A DNA stretch of 64,000 bases. Source: Mixia osmundae IAM 14324 (taxonomy: Eukaryota; Basidiomycota; Mixiomycetes; Mixiales; Mixiaceae). A program made the translations under genes and the position numbers. Location: NCBI RefSeq assembly GCF_000708205.1, contig NW_014575556.1, positions 430,267 through 494,266 on the forward strand, written 5' to 3'. Of this stretch, positions 45,106-57,887 are shown piece after piece; position 1 is the stretch's first letter; each line of letters begins with the position of its first letter. The notes beneath the pieces are model-generated. The model did not search any database and was not told the origin of the DNA. It worked only from the letters and a program-made list of their open reading frames with translations.

Positions 45106-47745
45106 CTAGTAGTCCGCAGGCGGTGAGACGACAACTGTGGGCTGAATGATAGAGCCGCCTGGAAATGTCGGGGGCGGCGTGGGAACAGATCTGCCAAAGA
45201 AAGCATAGAGGTGAGCTTTGGCATCTGCGATCTTCTCGATCATCGTGCGAGCTTGGGGCGACGGGAGCTTCTCGGACATCGAGCGCAAGTGATGCTGCAT
45301 TGTGCCTCGGTCTCCCGCACGCTCCTGCATCCTGCGTAAAAAGGCTAATCAGCAGTTGGAGAACAGCGGACGGCGACAAGCTTGCCGATCACGGAAGGAC
45401 TCGATGTCTGCTTTCTTGTCCGTCAAGATGGCAGAGGCATAACGAAGTCGCTCGTTACCGACTGATAGCGTAGCGATGGCGCTGTTACTCGTAAAAACAC
45501 TGCGCATCATCTCGATAGCCTTGCGCGCCTCTTCCTCCAGCGACTCGATCGCTTCGCGTCGCCGCGTCAAAGCAAGCTCGAAGGATTGTATCGCCTCGCC
45601 GTACGACTTGTCGATCGCCTGCGGGCATAATGAGCTCTGATGAGCCGAAGCAACGCAATAGCATGCCTCTAGACCCTCGATAATGGTCTGCATCTCAAGC
45701 TCCTTAGCACGTAGCTCCGTGTAGCCATGTTGCAGATCTATATCGAGCTTCATGCTATGTGGCGACATCGTCCGGCCTACACCATTGAGCTCACAGAGAT
45801 GCGAAAGCGAATGACGTCGGGTCAAGTCAGACGCAGTACTGGTCTCTTTTGTTGGCAGATCGCTGTAGGACGTAGCAAAGTACTGATATGCCTCGGTGTC
45901 GCCATCTGTCAATGCACGAGATAGCACGGGTGCTCGCGGCCTCTCATCTTCTTGCTGCTCGGAATCTCGCTTGGCCTGACTGTCTGATGCCGTCATCACA
46001 TGTGCTGCACCTGCAGACTATCAGACACATGTTGGCCGAAGTGCGTATTGCTCACCAGCAGGATCTTGATGGGTTGTATGCGGACTAGGTCCTCGCGAAT
46101 GGTCTGCATTCGAGGCAAAGGCCCGAGCTGTGCGATCGTGGAAGCCTCGCAAGACTCGTCCCGGTAGGCGGTGCGCTGCTTCGGCATCCGTATCGCTCGT
46201 CGCATCATTCGAGGTATATCCATCCTTTGCCGAAAGATGAGCGGTCGACCCTCGACCATGTCGGTGTAATCCGATTCGTACTGTTCTGCTTGTGCGCTTG
46301 TGATGTTGTCGTCTCTTAGCAGCCGTTGTAGACCAGAGGCTGGCAAGCGTGAAGACCTCCGACCACGCCCCTTGATTGAGTGATCGTGCAGCGAGATCGA
46401 GATCGAAGGTGCCATCCTCAATGTTCTCAGCAGCATTGCGAGCTGCACCTGGGTCCGTCCGTGACAATGGGTTGAGCCCGCGATCGGCTATATCATCGAT
46501 CCGGTTACGCAGCATTTTACCGACTCGCATTGATTCTGCTTTCCGGTCATCGACAGTCCGCTTCAGTGCGGCTATGCCTGGCGGAGTAAGGTACAGAAGC
46601 TGATGAGCGTGGCTGACTTGTGCACCTTGATGCCCAAGTGCTTGTATCGTCAGGGTATACGTAGAGAGGAAGCGATGGCGAGAGACAAAAGGATCTTTCG
46701 GCGGATGTGCATAGCCTAGCGCATGGACTTTAGCCCGAACAGACGCCACGATTGTCAGAAGACCAGCAAGGGTCGAAGGTGTCATTATTTGGGAGCTGGA
46801 AGTAAGACCAGCGGGTGCAGTCTGCGCAGATGAAGCTGGATTTGATGTTGCTTGCTGATTGAAGATGTCATTCCATTCTGCAAGACCTGCGATCGTTTCT
46901 TCACAGAGCAGTCCATCGGGCGCGAGCTGGTCGATGCCTTCATTCGGCAGCGCCTGATGGTGCGAGAGCGAGTGCTTTTGCGGAGGCACGAGGGGGCCCA
47001 GGCCAAAAAGCGCGAGCGCGCATTGTACGATCGCGATCACGTCGAGCAGCTTGTTCTCTAGCTCTTGAACACTAGCCAAGGAGTATGGCAGCCGATAGAG
47101 CTGCGCGAACCGCTCAAGTTGTGCTGTCGCAGGTGGGGTGAGCGATAGACTGGATCGCCCGCCCAGTCCAAGTCGCCTGAGCGCTAAGTTCTGATAGAGC
47201 GTGTCCCTTATCTGCTGCGTCACCTGTCCGCCTGGTATGGACACAAGCGAGCGATCGCCTTGTAGATTGGCCAGCGAGGTCACGAAGATCAATCCAAGCG
47301 ACGTTTGCTTGGGCCGCCCGCCTTCACTTCTGAGCGAGGACTCGAGATCGCTCATACCATCTGAGCGAGTCTCAGTCGGCTCGAGTACATCCACAGAGAT
47401 GACATCGTCTGTCCCGCCCGTGTAGACCACCAAACCAGGTGTGAGGCGCTGGCGGTCGACGAGCCATTGCTCAACGCAGTAGACCTGAAAGCCAGCGAGC
47501 CTGATGCCCGTCTTGACGACGCTATAGTCGTGTATGAGCGCATTGACTCGTCTTGATCGAGGCTGCGGAACATGCTCCTTGCTCTGTGAAGCAGCGCCGG
47601 TGGAAGAGGTTGTCGATGATCCGCCATAGAGATGTAAGGCCGAAGTGGACGAGGCAGGTGAGAAGACAGCAGACGGGGCCTCATCATCTGCCGCTTGCAG
47701 GCTGTCCAAGACACCTGTAGGCAGCAGGATCCGCTCTGACTTCAT
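45106..47745 (-). CDS. STB6/STB2-like protein
   Basis: Four exons: 47745-46357, 46280-46056, 46017-45386, 45331-45106, 823 residues. Yeast Stb2 and Stb6 bind the Sin3 repressor complex. The conserved N-terminal part is recognisable: GFQVYCVEQWLVDRQR, VVYTGGTDDVISVDVLEP, then a long helical region (RRLGLGGRSSLSLTPPA, HGY-like HALGYAHPPKDPF). The C-terminal half is coiled-coil-rich (ELRAKELEMQTIIEGLEACY, RREAIESLEEEARKAIEMM). Intron 3 (45332-45385) has a GC donor (GCAAGC) as the only frame-keeping choice into MQERAGDRGTM. Introns 1 (76 nt, donor GTCTTC) and 2 (38 nt) are less certain. Whether it works with Sin3 here is unknown; the family name is the safe part of the call. Confidence 0.72.
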
Positions 47746-49037
47746 CGCTGGCGGCACGGTTGCATCACATCCGGGACGAGCTGTCCGCTTGCACGAGGAC
47801 AGCCGAGTTCATTAAGGGCTCTTGCAGATCACTCCACAAAGTCCGCATGGCCTTGCTCAGCGCTCGACCCTTATCCGAAGTTGTTCAAGTATGCGAGAGC
47901 ATACGCTGCAGAGATGCATAGCAGGGTTCGCCGAACGCTCGACAGATGGGCACAGCCGGGGCAGCAGAACAGCCATAGTGCTCGCTGGACGCACCACCAT
48001 CGCTACAATCACAGCTCTCAGCCACGCATCTCCGCGGGCTCGTAGCCTTTCCTATGTGTCCTTGCTTGTCTGGCCAGCCACATCGACAGGCCTATACTTG
48101 CCCGTCGCCAGGCATGCTGCGGTTGCCAGACTGCGAGGCACGGCGTGCCAGTGCGCGCCTATGGCCGATGACGATGGAGCAGCTGGTGCCTGAGCCTCGT
48201 CTGTCCATGCATGCCTGGCTAGATCGCTTCTGCCGCCTTGCTACGCGTGCAAGGCTGCACGCGCACGCTCAAACAGCAATCCGACACACTGGCTCCAAGC
48301 AAGCTACGATCAGCGTTCAGTAGCTTGGCTCGGCTCGCGCACCGTTTTGCCTCGCGAGAGATCTCGATCATGGAGAAGGCGTGCCGATCGACAACTTTCC
48401 AAATTTGAACGCGTCTGTTGACGTCTGGAAAGACAAGTGGTATGGGTTTGTCTCTCTCGCCTCCGCATTCGATTTGCGCCTGTGCATCCCGCAAGGCAGA
48501 CCGGCCTCTCGTCTGTTGCATAGGACGAAGAGGCGACGAACGCACAGCCAGCGTGCGAGTGCCGGAAGGGGGCAGCGAGTAGGATACCCCATCTGTCAGC
48601 CGACACCGACGGCGACCACTCCAGCATTCAGGCTTTGCAACCTTCCTTTCCTTTTGTGACTAATTTTGACAGGGTATCATTGTCGCATCGCCACGCAAGA
48701 GCTTGGCCAACAAGCAACATAAGGAGCATTCAGTCACTGCAGCAGAGCCTGCAGGCACTAGCCTAAACGCGTTCATTCAGCATGTCGACTCAGCTGGGTG
48801 ATGATGGGTCAGTCCTGCTCACTCGATTCGCGCATGCATGTCCCGCATACTGACGCTGTCTTGCCTCTTGCCCTTGCTTCGTTCCATTTCGACATGATCA
48901 ATCGATGACATTTTGACATCTCTCGACGAATTTCTGGACCCAATCTGGTGGTCACGCTCGCTTTTCGTCTTCTCGCCACTGCATCGATTCACAGATATAT
49001 CCACTATGACGGCGCAGACTCGCGGGCCGAGCAGCCC
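47746..49037. other. Divergent region STB6-like / TAG1-like, possible upstream exon
   Basis: 1.29 kb. Short overlapping frames at 47822-48193 and 48219-48659 lack motifs. A good candidate first exon for the next gene lies at 48782-48807 (MSTQLGDD, donor GTCAGT) and could splice to 48995, in frame with ATG 49038 through YIHYDGADSRAEQP. That would give a 187-nt 5' intron, longer than most here. Nothing else seen. Confidence 0.5.
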
Positions 49038-52000
49038 ATGTCTGAAGCCAGTCAAGGCCTGCACTCGAACGGCCACATCTCACGGTCGCCTACGCCTGAA
49101 GGATCGGGTGGCGACTCCACCATCTCTGCTGGCAAGTCGTCAGCGCGTACCACATCGACCGCGCCTTTGACCCGATCTGGCAAGGCCGGCGGTATTTATT
49201 CGACCTACGATGGCACTTCACGCTCGAGGACTTCCTATGGCAGTTCCTCGAAGCCAGAGGGCTCGCTCGATCAGGCCTACAGAGCTGGCATGCCTATCGG
49301 TCTCCTTGCCGCGATGGGTCAGTCGCGTGACCCTCACGCCATTGCCACATGCTGAAATAAATGTGATAGGCACACCGTACGCAAAGAAGCCGCTCTACCG
49401 AAGCACAAAGTGCAAAGTGCTGTGCTTGGCGATTTTGCCCATCACCGTCGTCGTCGTTGTCTTGATCACCGTCTTTCCCGTGCTCAAAGCCATCGCAAAA
49501 CATGCGCTGCACACCTCTGTGCTTCACGTCTACGCTTCCAACCTCACGCAGCTCACGAACGAATCGTTTGCGCTCACGCTCGACGGCGAGGCGAAGAAGA
49601 CGGGCATCTTCCCTGCTCACATCAACTTTGGACAACCTGTCTCGGTTTTCTGGGTCAATCCAGACAACATGCAAGAGGTGCAGCTGGGTAGCTTCCCACT
49701 TGCTTACCTTGGTGCTGCGGCCGGTCACGGTCGCATTCATCAGGAGACCTTCTTCACCATCACCGACACGGCCGCCTTTGGTCGATTCTCTGCATTCTTG
49801 ATCACTCAAGAATCCTTCACCTGGCGCTTGCGGTCGTCCAACGTCCAAGCCAAAGCATTTTCATTCTTGGCCACGTCGTCACTCGACTTTGTCAAGGATC
49901 TTACTCTGCCGGCTATGGCCAATTTCACCAATGTAGCCATCGCGGACTTCCAGCTGCCAGGCGACGATCCTGCTGGTGGTATCACACTCGATGTCGTCAC
50001 GACGCTTACCAATCCTTCGGCATTCGGTGTCGAAATTGGCACGCTGGTCGTTGATCTCTACTACGACGGTCTCTACCTCGGTCCTGCACAGACCTCGACA
50101 AGCGTCAACTTGACCTCTGGCTTCAATAGCTTCCCACTCACTGGTCGACTGCTTTCGTATGCTGGCAACCAGACTGCGCTCGCGCAGCTTGGTGTGCTCT
50201 TCACGAATTACGTCAATGGTGATTCGACTCTGGTTACCGCCGTCGGTCGCAGCGCCACGCTACCCAACGGCGAACAGATCAGCTGGCTCAGCGAGGGCAT
50301 CAGAGCTCTGCAGCTCATCGTTCCTCTGAAATCGCCCACTGGACCCCTCAATCCCATCAAGGATATTCAGATTCAGACGTTCAGCCTTACGTTCCCAGGA
50401 ACGCCGGACTCGTATCAGCCTACAGCTGCATCGAACAATCTCATGGCAGGCATCGGACTGCCATTCGGCTTCAGCTTGAACATCTCAGCGGTCGCTGCAG
50501 CCATTACCATCGTTCAAAATGACACGAGCATCGCACAAGTGCAAGGCGTCACGGGCGCCGCAACGACCATTCTCACCTCTGTGAATGCTGGCTTCACCAC
50601 TGGCAACCTCGCATTGACCCTACCGCCCTCGCCTCTCGTAGTGCCGGATACGTACGAAGGTCATCTAATTTACAGTCAGTTCCAGAAAGACTTTACCGCG
50701 ACGAACGGCAGTGCCTTCTATCTCAATGTGCGTACATAACCTTGCCCACTGACCGCACTCATGTCGCTTGTAGGGTACGACCACCGCGACCACGTCTACA
50801 CCGATCGGCGAGATCATCCTCAATCCCGTAAATTTCTACGTACCAGCTGGCTTGATCGGTCTGCAGCTACTGCAGACTGCACCTACACTGATTCTTTCAG
50901 TCGATGTCACGGGCGGTACGCCAGATTACATCGAGCTCAACATTCTCGTGGGCTTGACGAACCCATCCAATCTACTGTTGGACGTCGGCGACGTTACATT
51001 CCAGCTGTTCAGAAACGGTGAATTCCTGGGTAGAACAATCTTACCAGCTCTGTCGCTTTCGATCGGCTATCAGACGCATACCTCAGTCGGTCAGTTTGAG
51101 GCAAACAACAATCCGACAGCGCTCGATACCCTCAACCGCTTCACCCAGGGTCTCGACTCGCAGCTCAGCATTGGCGGATACAATGGATCGAGTCCATATG
51201 ATTCATTACAGCAAGCCTTTATGGCACTGCAGCTCAATGCGACGCTCGGAGGCCTGCAGACGCAGCTGCTGAACTACGCCGCGCTGACAGTGCTGCCTAC
51301 GACCAACTTTGCAGACAATATTGCGGACACGACCGTCTCGCTGCAGAATCCTTTCACCTCAGTGCTTGACATTACGAATATCCAGAGCAACATCACCTCG
51401 CGAGGCCTATATCTCGGCTCGATCGTTACAGACACCAACTTCGTTGCTGCTGGCAAGGCCGCGACTGTCTCGCCCTCGTTGCCCTTCGGTCTCAATCTAT
51501 ATCCACCCGACATCTTCTCGCTTCTTCGCGAGCTTGTCCTTGAGGCCGGGCTCAATCCAGATTATCTCGATGGCATCGTACAGCTTGGCGGATATCAATA
51601 TGTGCCTACTACTGGCGCTGGCACGCGCAAGGTTAAGCGGTCCCTGGACGACGAAGATGACGAATCGCTCTGGTCCACATTCGGTGCAGACGGCCTCAAC
51701 GACTTGCTTTCAGCGCCCGGAAAGAGCGCTGCGGTACCGGGCGGCCTCACTAAGGAGGAATTGTCCAGTCCCGACTACGCAGACCATCAAGTCCGATTCC
51801 AGAAACGGGACAACCTGTACACCGGCTTTGACTTGCCTACCTATGTTGACACCGCGTTCAAGCAGCTCACTGTCAACGTAGCGCTCGTCTCTGTCGTCTC
51901 GATCGGCCAATTCACAACGGATCTCACGTACTCTCAGGTATGCTGCAGTCGTGCGTGAGGAAAGCATCACTGATCATAATATCGCAGAACGATGTGCCTG

Positions 52001-55000
52001 TCATCACGGATCAAACCCTCAATCTGCTCTTACCAGTCCTGGCCCAGCCGATCGTGCAGAAGATCGTCGATGGCTCGGTGCTCGCAGTCGACACGGTCAC
52101 CATCACCGATCCTTTGCTCAATTCCTTTGGCACGGGTCTTACAGGCTCCATTACTCAATCTGGACCTTTCGACGCTGTCATCTCATTCCCGCAAGGTCTT
52201 ACTGTCGCATGGAATGGCGCACCGCTCGGTCAAATCGCGATGCCTGACGTTTCCCTAGTCGGCGATGTCGGCGCAACACTCAACCTTCAGGCTGCATTCA
52301 GTGTCGCAGACGTTGGACACCTGACCGACTTCACAAGCTATCTGTTGACCGAGAAATCGTTTACTTGGGAAATCTATGGTCAAGATCTTGCCGTCGCCGC
52401 ACTTGGCATCACTGTGCCTGGTATCAGCATCAGCAAGACCGTCGTCCTTGCGGGCATGGACAGCTTCATCGGCGATGTCATCATCAATTCGTTCGATTTG
52501 CCTGCAAACGATCCGGCTGGTGGCATCACGCTTACGTTGCAAACGACGCTCACAAACCCTGCCAGCGTAGGTGTGCAGCTGTCAACAATCGTCTTTGAGA
52601 ATACCTTCGGACAGACCGACATTGGACCAGCAGCTAGCACGGCTGCATTCATCTTGCCGCCGAAGGGCTCGCTGCAATTGCCCTTGGCAGGCCGTCTGAT
52701 ACCGCAAACAACCCAGCAGGGTCTTGACGATGTGTCGACCATTTTCAACGGCTTTGTGCATGGCGTGCCAGCGCAGCTCCTTGTTCATGGCGTCACGGCT
52801 GGTCCCGACGGGGTCACTTGGCTCAACGACGGCATCAAAGCGCTTGAAATCCCTGTCACGCTCCCTGCAGCAGCAAGCCTGCAGATCATCAACTCGATTA
52901 CGCTGAACCAGCTCACACTCTTGTTCACTGAGGCGACTGCATGGTCACCCTCATTCTCGACCTCCAACACTGTCGCCGCATTCCAGCTGCCGTTTGCCTT
53001 CCCCCTTGATATCACCGCAGCATCCACCAACATCATTTCACAAGATGCGGGCACCGACTTTGCGCTCATCACAGTTCCTCAAATACCTACAACGACGGAC
53101 GTGACAGCGCGCTTGCTTACCCTGGCATTCCAGAACGTGCCCTTCGCAGTGGATCCTAATTACAGCGGTCAGCACGCGACATTCTCGCAGTTCCTGACGG
53201 ATACAACAGACAATGTCAACAAGTCATTCGTTCTCCATGGATCAGCAAGCACGGTCGCCAGCACTGCCGTCGGGAATCTTAACATCAACGAGATCGCATT
53301 CCAAGTCACAACGGAAATTGCAGGCCTACAGGGACTTAATGCTCAGCAGACGACAGTCTCTGATCTCGATGTCTTCCATGGCTATCCTGACTACCTTCAG
53401 ATCAACGTCAACGCACACATTTTCAACCCATCGGAGATCACGATCGGAACTGGCGATGTTGCCTTTGGCCTGACGTTCGAGAATACTGCGATCGGTACGG
53501 CAAACATTGCCAACCTTGTCCTAGTGCCAGATCAGAACGTCGTCGCTACCGCGGTTCACTATCAGCCGGAAGGCGATGCCGCTGTCGCCGTCGGTCAACA
53601 GTTGCTTGAGAAGTAGGTCTTGCCTCGTCTGCAAGCAAGCGTTTACTGATTGTGCTTGCAGTTATGTGCAAGCTGTACCGTCCGATACTATCATTGTTGG
53701 CAGTGCCTCAACGACGCCAATTGAGTCTCTACAGCAAGCTCTCGGTACCATCCGGCTCAACACGGTCATTCCACCCTTGATGCAGAACTTGATCACGCAG
53801 GCGAACCTCGTATTCCCGTTGGACATTGTGCAGACCGGCATTGCGCAGGCAACCTTCAACCTTGACAACCCTTTCACTGCTGCCATCAATCTGAATGCCG
53901 TCACTGCCGTGGCGATCTATCCCCTAACTTCGCCGAATCTCAACCTGGGCAATATTACACAAACTAATCTGAATCCTGAGATCACTGCGACTGGCCACAC
54001 CCAGATCACCAGTCGCACGCTACCTTTCAACTTCAATCTGGACCCGAAGACGATCATTATGCTTCTCATCGCTCAAGCCGCCAAGAACAATGTTGATCTT
54101 GGTCCACTGGTTGATCAATTCAACTATGTACTTGGCCTCGCTAGCACGGCTAGTCAAGTCACGACCGAAGTCGATCAGGCGGCTTCGACCTGTGTAAGCG
54201 GCGCTCAATTCGACGTCTTTGGCGCCATCTTGGCGTCCCTGAAGAATCTCGATGTCAACCTACAGATCCAGTCCACTGTCCATCTTGATGATTACGGCAC
54301 CGACCTGAACTTCAACCAGTTCAACATCCCAACAATCACTGACAGTACTGCTCTGTACTTGATCGGAGCTGTTGGCAAGACGATCGTGCAGCATCTCGTA
54401 GACCAATCCACCCTCACAGTCGCGTACGCAGATGTCTACGATGTCACAAACGATGGCTTCACAACAACGCTGCACGGAACCCTGGCTGGCACCGGTCCTT
54501 TCGACGCATCCGTCAGCTTCCCGGATGGCCTGTTGATCGATTACAATGGCAACACGATCGCAAGCATTGCCTTGCCCGATCTCTGCGCTGCAGCTGTCAC
54601 GTCCATCCCCAACCTAGTCACAGTCGGCACGCTTACTATCTTGAACCAAGACACCTTCACAGGCTTTGCGACAGACATCCTGCACAATCCTTCATTCGAG
54701 TGGTATCTGCATACAACGACGCTTCGCGTCACGGCGCTCGGAACCATCTTTAGCAATGTCAACTTTGGCAAAACTATCACACTCGCTGCCTTCAATAACC
54801 TTCCGGGTGTTGCCATCACTTTCTCGAACTTCCCTGGTGATGCGCCGAATGGAGAAGGCATCAATATCGACACCCAGACGACAATCCCTTCGCCTGCGCA
54901 ATTGGGCATCGATCTTGGAACAGCCAATTTCATTGCTTCATACAACGGAGTCGTCGTTGGACCCATTCACAATACTGGCGATCTCGTTCTGGCTCACCAA

Positions 55001-57651
55001 GCCACGACGCCAGCCGAACTTGTCGGGTATATCCAGGTGCAGCGTACGCAAGCCGACCTCACGACCATTGGGCAACTGTTCGGTGCATATCTCAAAGGGC
55101 AAGATTCAACCTTGACCGTTACAGGCGACTCTGTCGTTTCGACTGCTCAGCCCAACTCCCCAGTCGGCTGGCTTACGACTGCTTTCAAGACGCTCACGCT
55201 GTCGGTCGTTTTGCCCGGCCAGATCTTCACTATCATTAAGAGCGTAAGTGTCTGCCCGTAGACTTTGCATAGTCCGCTGACGTGCCAGCAGATCCAACTT
55301 TTGGATCTCGAGGTCAGCATTATGAACCAAGCGGAAGCGTATGCCGTCGACACTTCGAATATGCAGACCGATGCAGTCTATGCCAACCCTTTCACGTTCA
55401 GCTTGCAAGCTTTGTCCACCGCAGTACAGATTGCCATCGCATACCAAGGAGCGGCAACAGCTACGCTCGACCTGCCAAGCCGCGATGTCACGGCCGGCAC
55501 CTCGACAGGACAAAATGAGCCGCTCGTGCTCAGCTTCATGAACGAAACGCTCAACGCCGTCACGCAAGGAGCCTTCAACAACTTTTTCCGTGATGTGACT
55601 GATACAACCGGCGTCACCTTCGATCTCAGTGGCTTTGCAGATGTAGTAGCCAAGACCGCCATCGGCAATGTGCCGATCCCGCAGATTCCATTCGGTTCGT
55701 CAACACAATTCCCGACCGTAGCAGCAGTCACGTCTTCCCTCGTCGGCATCAACTCGTTTGGTGGAACCGCTACTATACCCAACACGCCCATTACCATCGG
55801 CACAGGCAATACGGACTTCAGCACTGATCCAGGAACGGGCTACATCCGTATCACCATTGATCCCGTCACTCTTAGTAACCCCTCCAATATTTCTGTCTTT
55901 ACCAATCAAGTCGCTCTTCCGGTGCTCTACACTGGCGTTGCGACGGGTCGCGCGATCATCAATCCACTTGATCTTTTCCCAGGCACCAATAATCTTGTCT
56001 CAGAGTTCCACTTTACGGCCACTGACGCAGCTGCGCTTGTTCTGATCACAAAATATCTCACCAATATCCCTGGACCAACCGGCGAGAGAATCCCGATCAC
56101 GATCCAGGGTAACACGGCTGCATCGCCCTATGGCTCACTTCAAGAAGCTTTAGCCGGTGTCACTCTTACATCAGAGTTCCCTGGGTACGTACATCGGCGA
56201 GGGCGCAAGGTCGTTGCTGATATCGATCCGCAGCATTGGCGCCCGGCTCGTCGATGAGATTACGGTCTTTGTCAATTTGGTCACTGTCGTTTGCAAGAGT
56301 ATGGCGACTTTCAGCTTCTCAGTCAACAATCCGCTTCAGGCGCCGCTTTCTATTCAAGCCATTCAAGGCACGGCACTACAGCCAGGACCCTATCAGGATG
56401 GAGTTCAGAACGGAGGCGAGGTCCCATATGCTTTGTTTGACTATTCGTTCGAAAATAACGGAGGCGCGTTCATCGTCGCAGCCGGCACAGCAGATGGTAG
56501 CACGGTGACTGGCCCCTCTCCCGTTGTGCCTGCTTCGCTTCCTCAGTCATTGCTCGTCAACGCTCAGCTACTCAATAACGCCAATAATATCCCAGGATCA
56601 ACGATGCCCGGCCTCGATGTGACGCTATCAATCCGCACTCAAGTTCTGGACGGATCTGCGCCAGCTGCAGCTGGCTTTCAGCTCGTCGATCTCATATACG
56701 CTGAAGTAATCATTCCCTACAGTCAGTACCCCGTAGGCTTTTCGATTACATGTACTGACATTCGGACACTCAGATGTCGTTTTCGTAGCCGACGATGGCA
56801 CTGCCGAAAATGGCAGCGGCACGAACACCCCCACGGGCTCGCCCATCGTCGCACCTGACTTGGGCGAGACAGACTTATTCAATTTCGTGTTAGGAGCTCT
56901 GGCTCCTGGCCTTGTCGGCTGTCTGGCAAGCGGTCTTGGCTTCTTCGTGCCTATTGATAGCGCCGGGCTCTTCGGCGGCCTCACTGATACCTTGCTTGGC
57001 TATTTGAATACACTCGGCGTCCCGTCCGAATTCGATCAATTCGTCACAGGCGTAGCTGATGCAACCGTCACTCCGATCAACATTGCCGGCGGTCCGGATT
57101 ATACAAGTTATCCGTTCCCTTCAATCATCAGCTCGCTCTACTCGCAATGCTCGAAAGCAGGCTCTGCGCCTTGTGCCGCTTCCCTAGCTTCGGCCAACGG
57201 TGGCGCTAATGCTGCTGAGGCCGCATCAGCTCAAGCGATTCGCGCGTCGGGCCTGGCAGTGGCCAGCGCAATCTCTGCAGCTACTGCTGCGGTGGCTTCC
57301 AGTCTGGCAGCGGCGGCTTCAGCAGCGACTGCAGCCGCTTCTACGGCCGTAGCGGACGCCACTTCTGTGGTAGGTCAAGTGACCGCCGCGGTCCTGCCTT
57401 CCTCGTCGAGCGCAACATCGGCAGCGACAAGTACTTCGACAACGACAACGGCAGCACTCCTACCGACGACTGCGCCGGCTCTTGGCAGGCGTGCGATCTC
57501 CGAACATCTGTTCGTGCAAGGGCAGGATGGCCGGACGGGTGTCGAGGTCACCGTGGAGGAAGCGCTCGAGATTGCGAGAAGACGGGCGGAGCAACTGGGC
57601 GACAATATTCCGGTTGATTATGCAAGAAGGGCGCTAGCATATGGACTTTGA
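49038..57651 (+). CDS. Giant TAG1-like (DUF3712) membrane protein with three repeated modules
   Basis: Eight exons: 49038-49317, 49370-50727, 50774-51937, 51988-53612, 53662-55243, 55292-56184, 56234-56721, 56774-57651, about 2,755 residues; all seven introns are GT-AG of 46-52 nt and keep frame. A Ser-rich N-tail of about 110 residues precedes one membrane span (CLAILPITVVVVVLITVF), so it is a type II protein with a large lumenal part. At least three homologous modules follow, marked by FQLPGDDPAGGITLDVVTTL (nt 49950), FDLPANDPAGGITLTLQTTL (52493) and FPGDAPNGEGINIDTQTTI (54829), each preceded by a SFTW/SFEW segment. The C-terminus has an Ala/Ser/Thr-rich stretch (about 57180-57480). The yeast relative Tag1 is a vacuolar protein of about 600 residues that ends autophagy during long starvation; function here is inferred. 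An upstream exon at 48782 may give the true start. Confidence 0.85.
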
Positions 57652-57887
57652 GTACACAAAAGTATAACAGCAACCGTAATCTCGTAGTCCAGAGGCAATT
57701 CGTGTACCATTATGGCATTGAATGCATTGATGTATGGAATCAGACGGGATCTCGCCCTCGAGCGCTTGAGCATTATTGATGACGTGGCAGGCTTGAATCA
57801 ACCTATTAATCAAAGCCGCCGCCAACGACTTGCTCCGCGAGCGCTCGAGCCGTGAGGAAGTGTCAGCAGGTCATCTCTCAGTCGACG

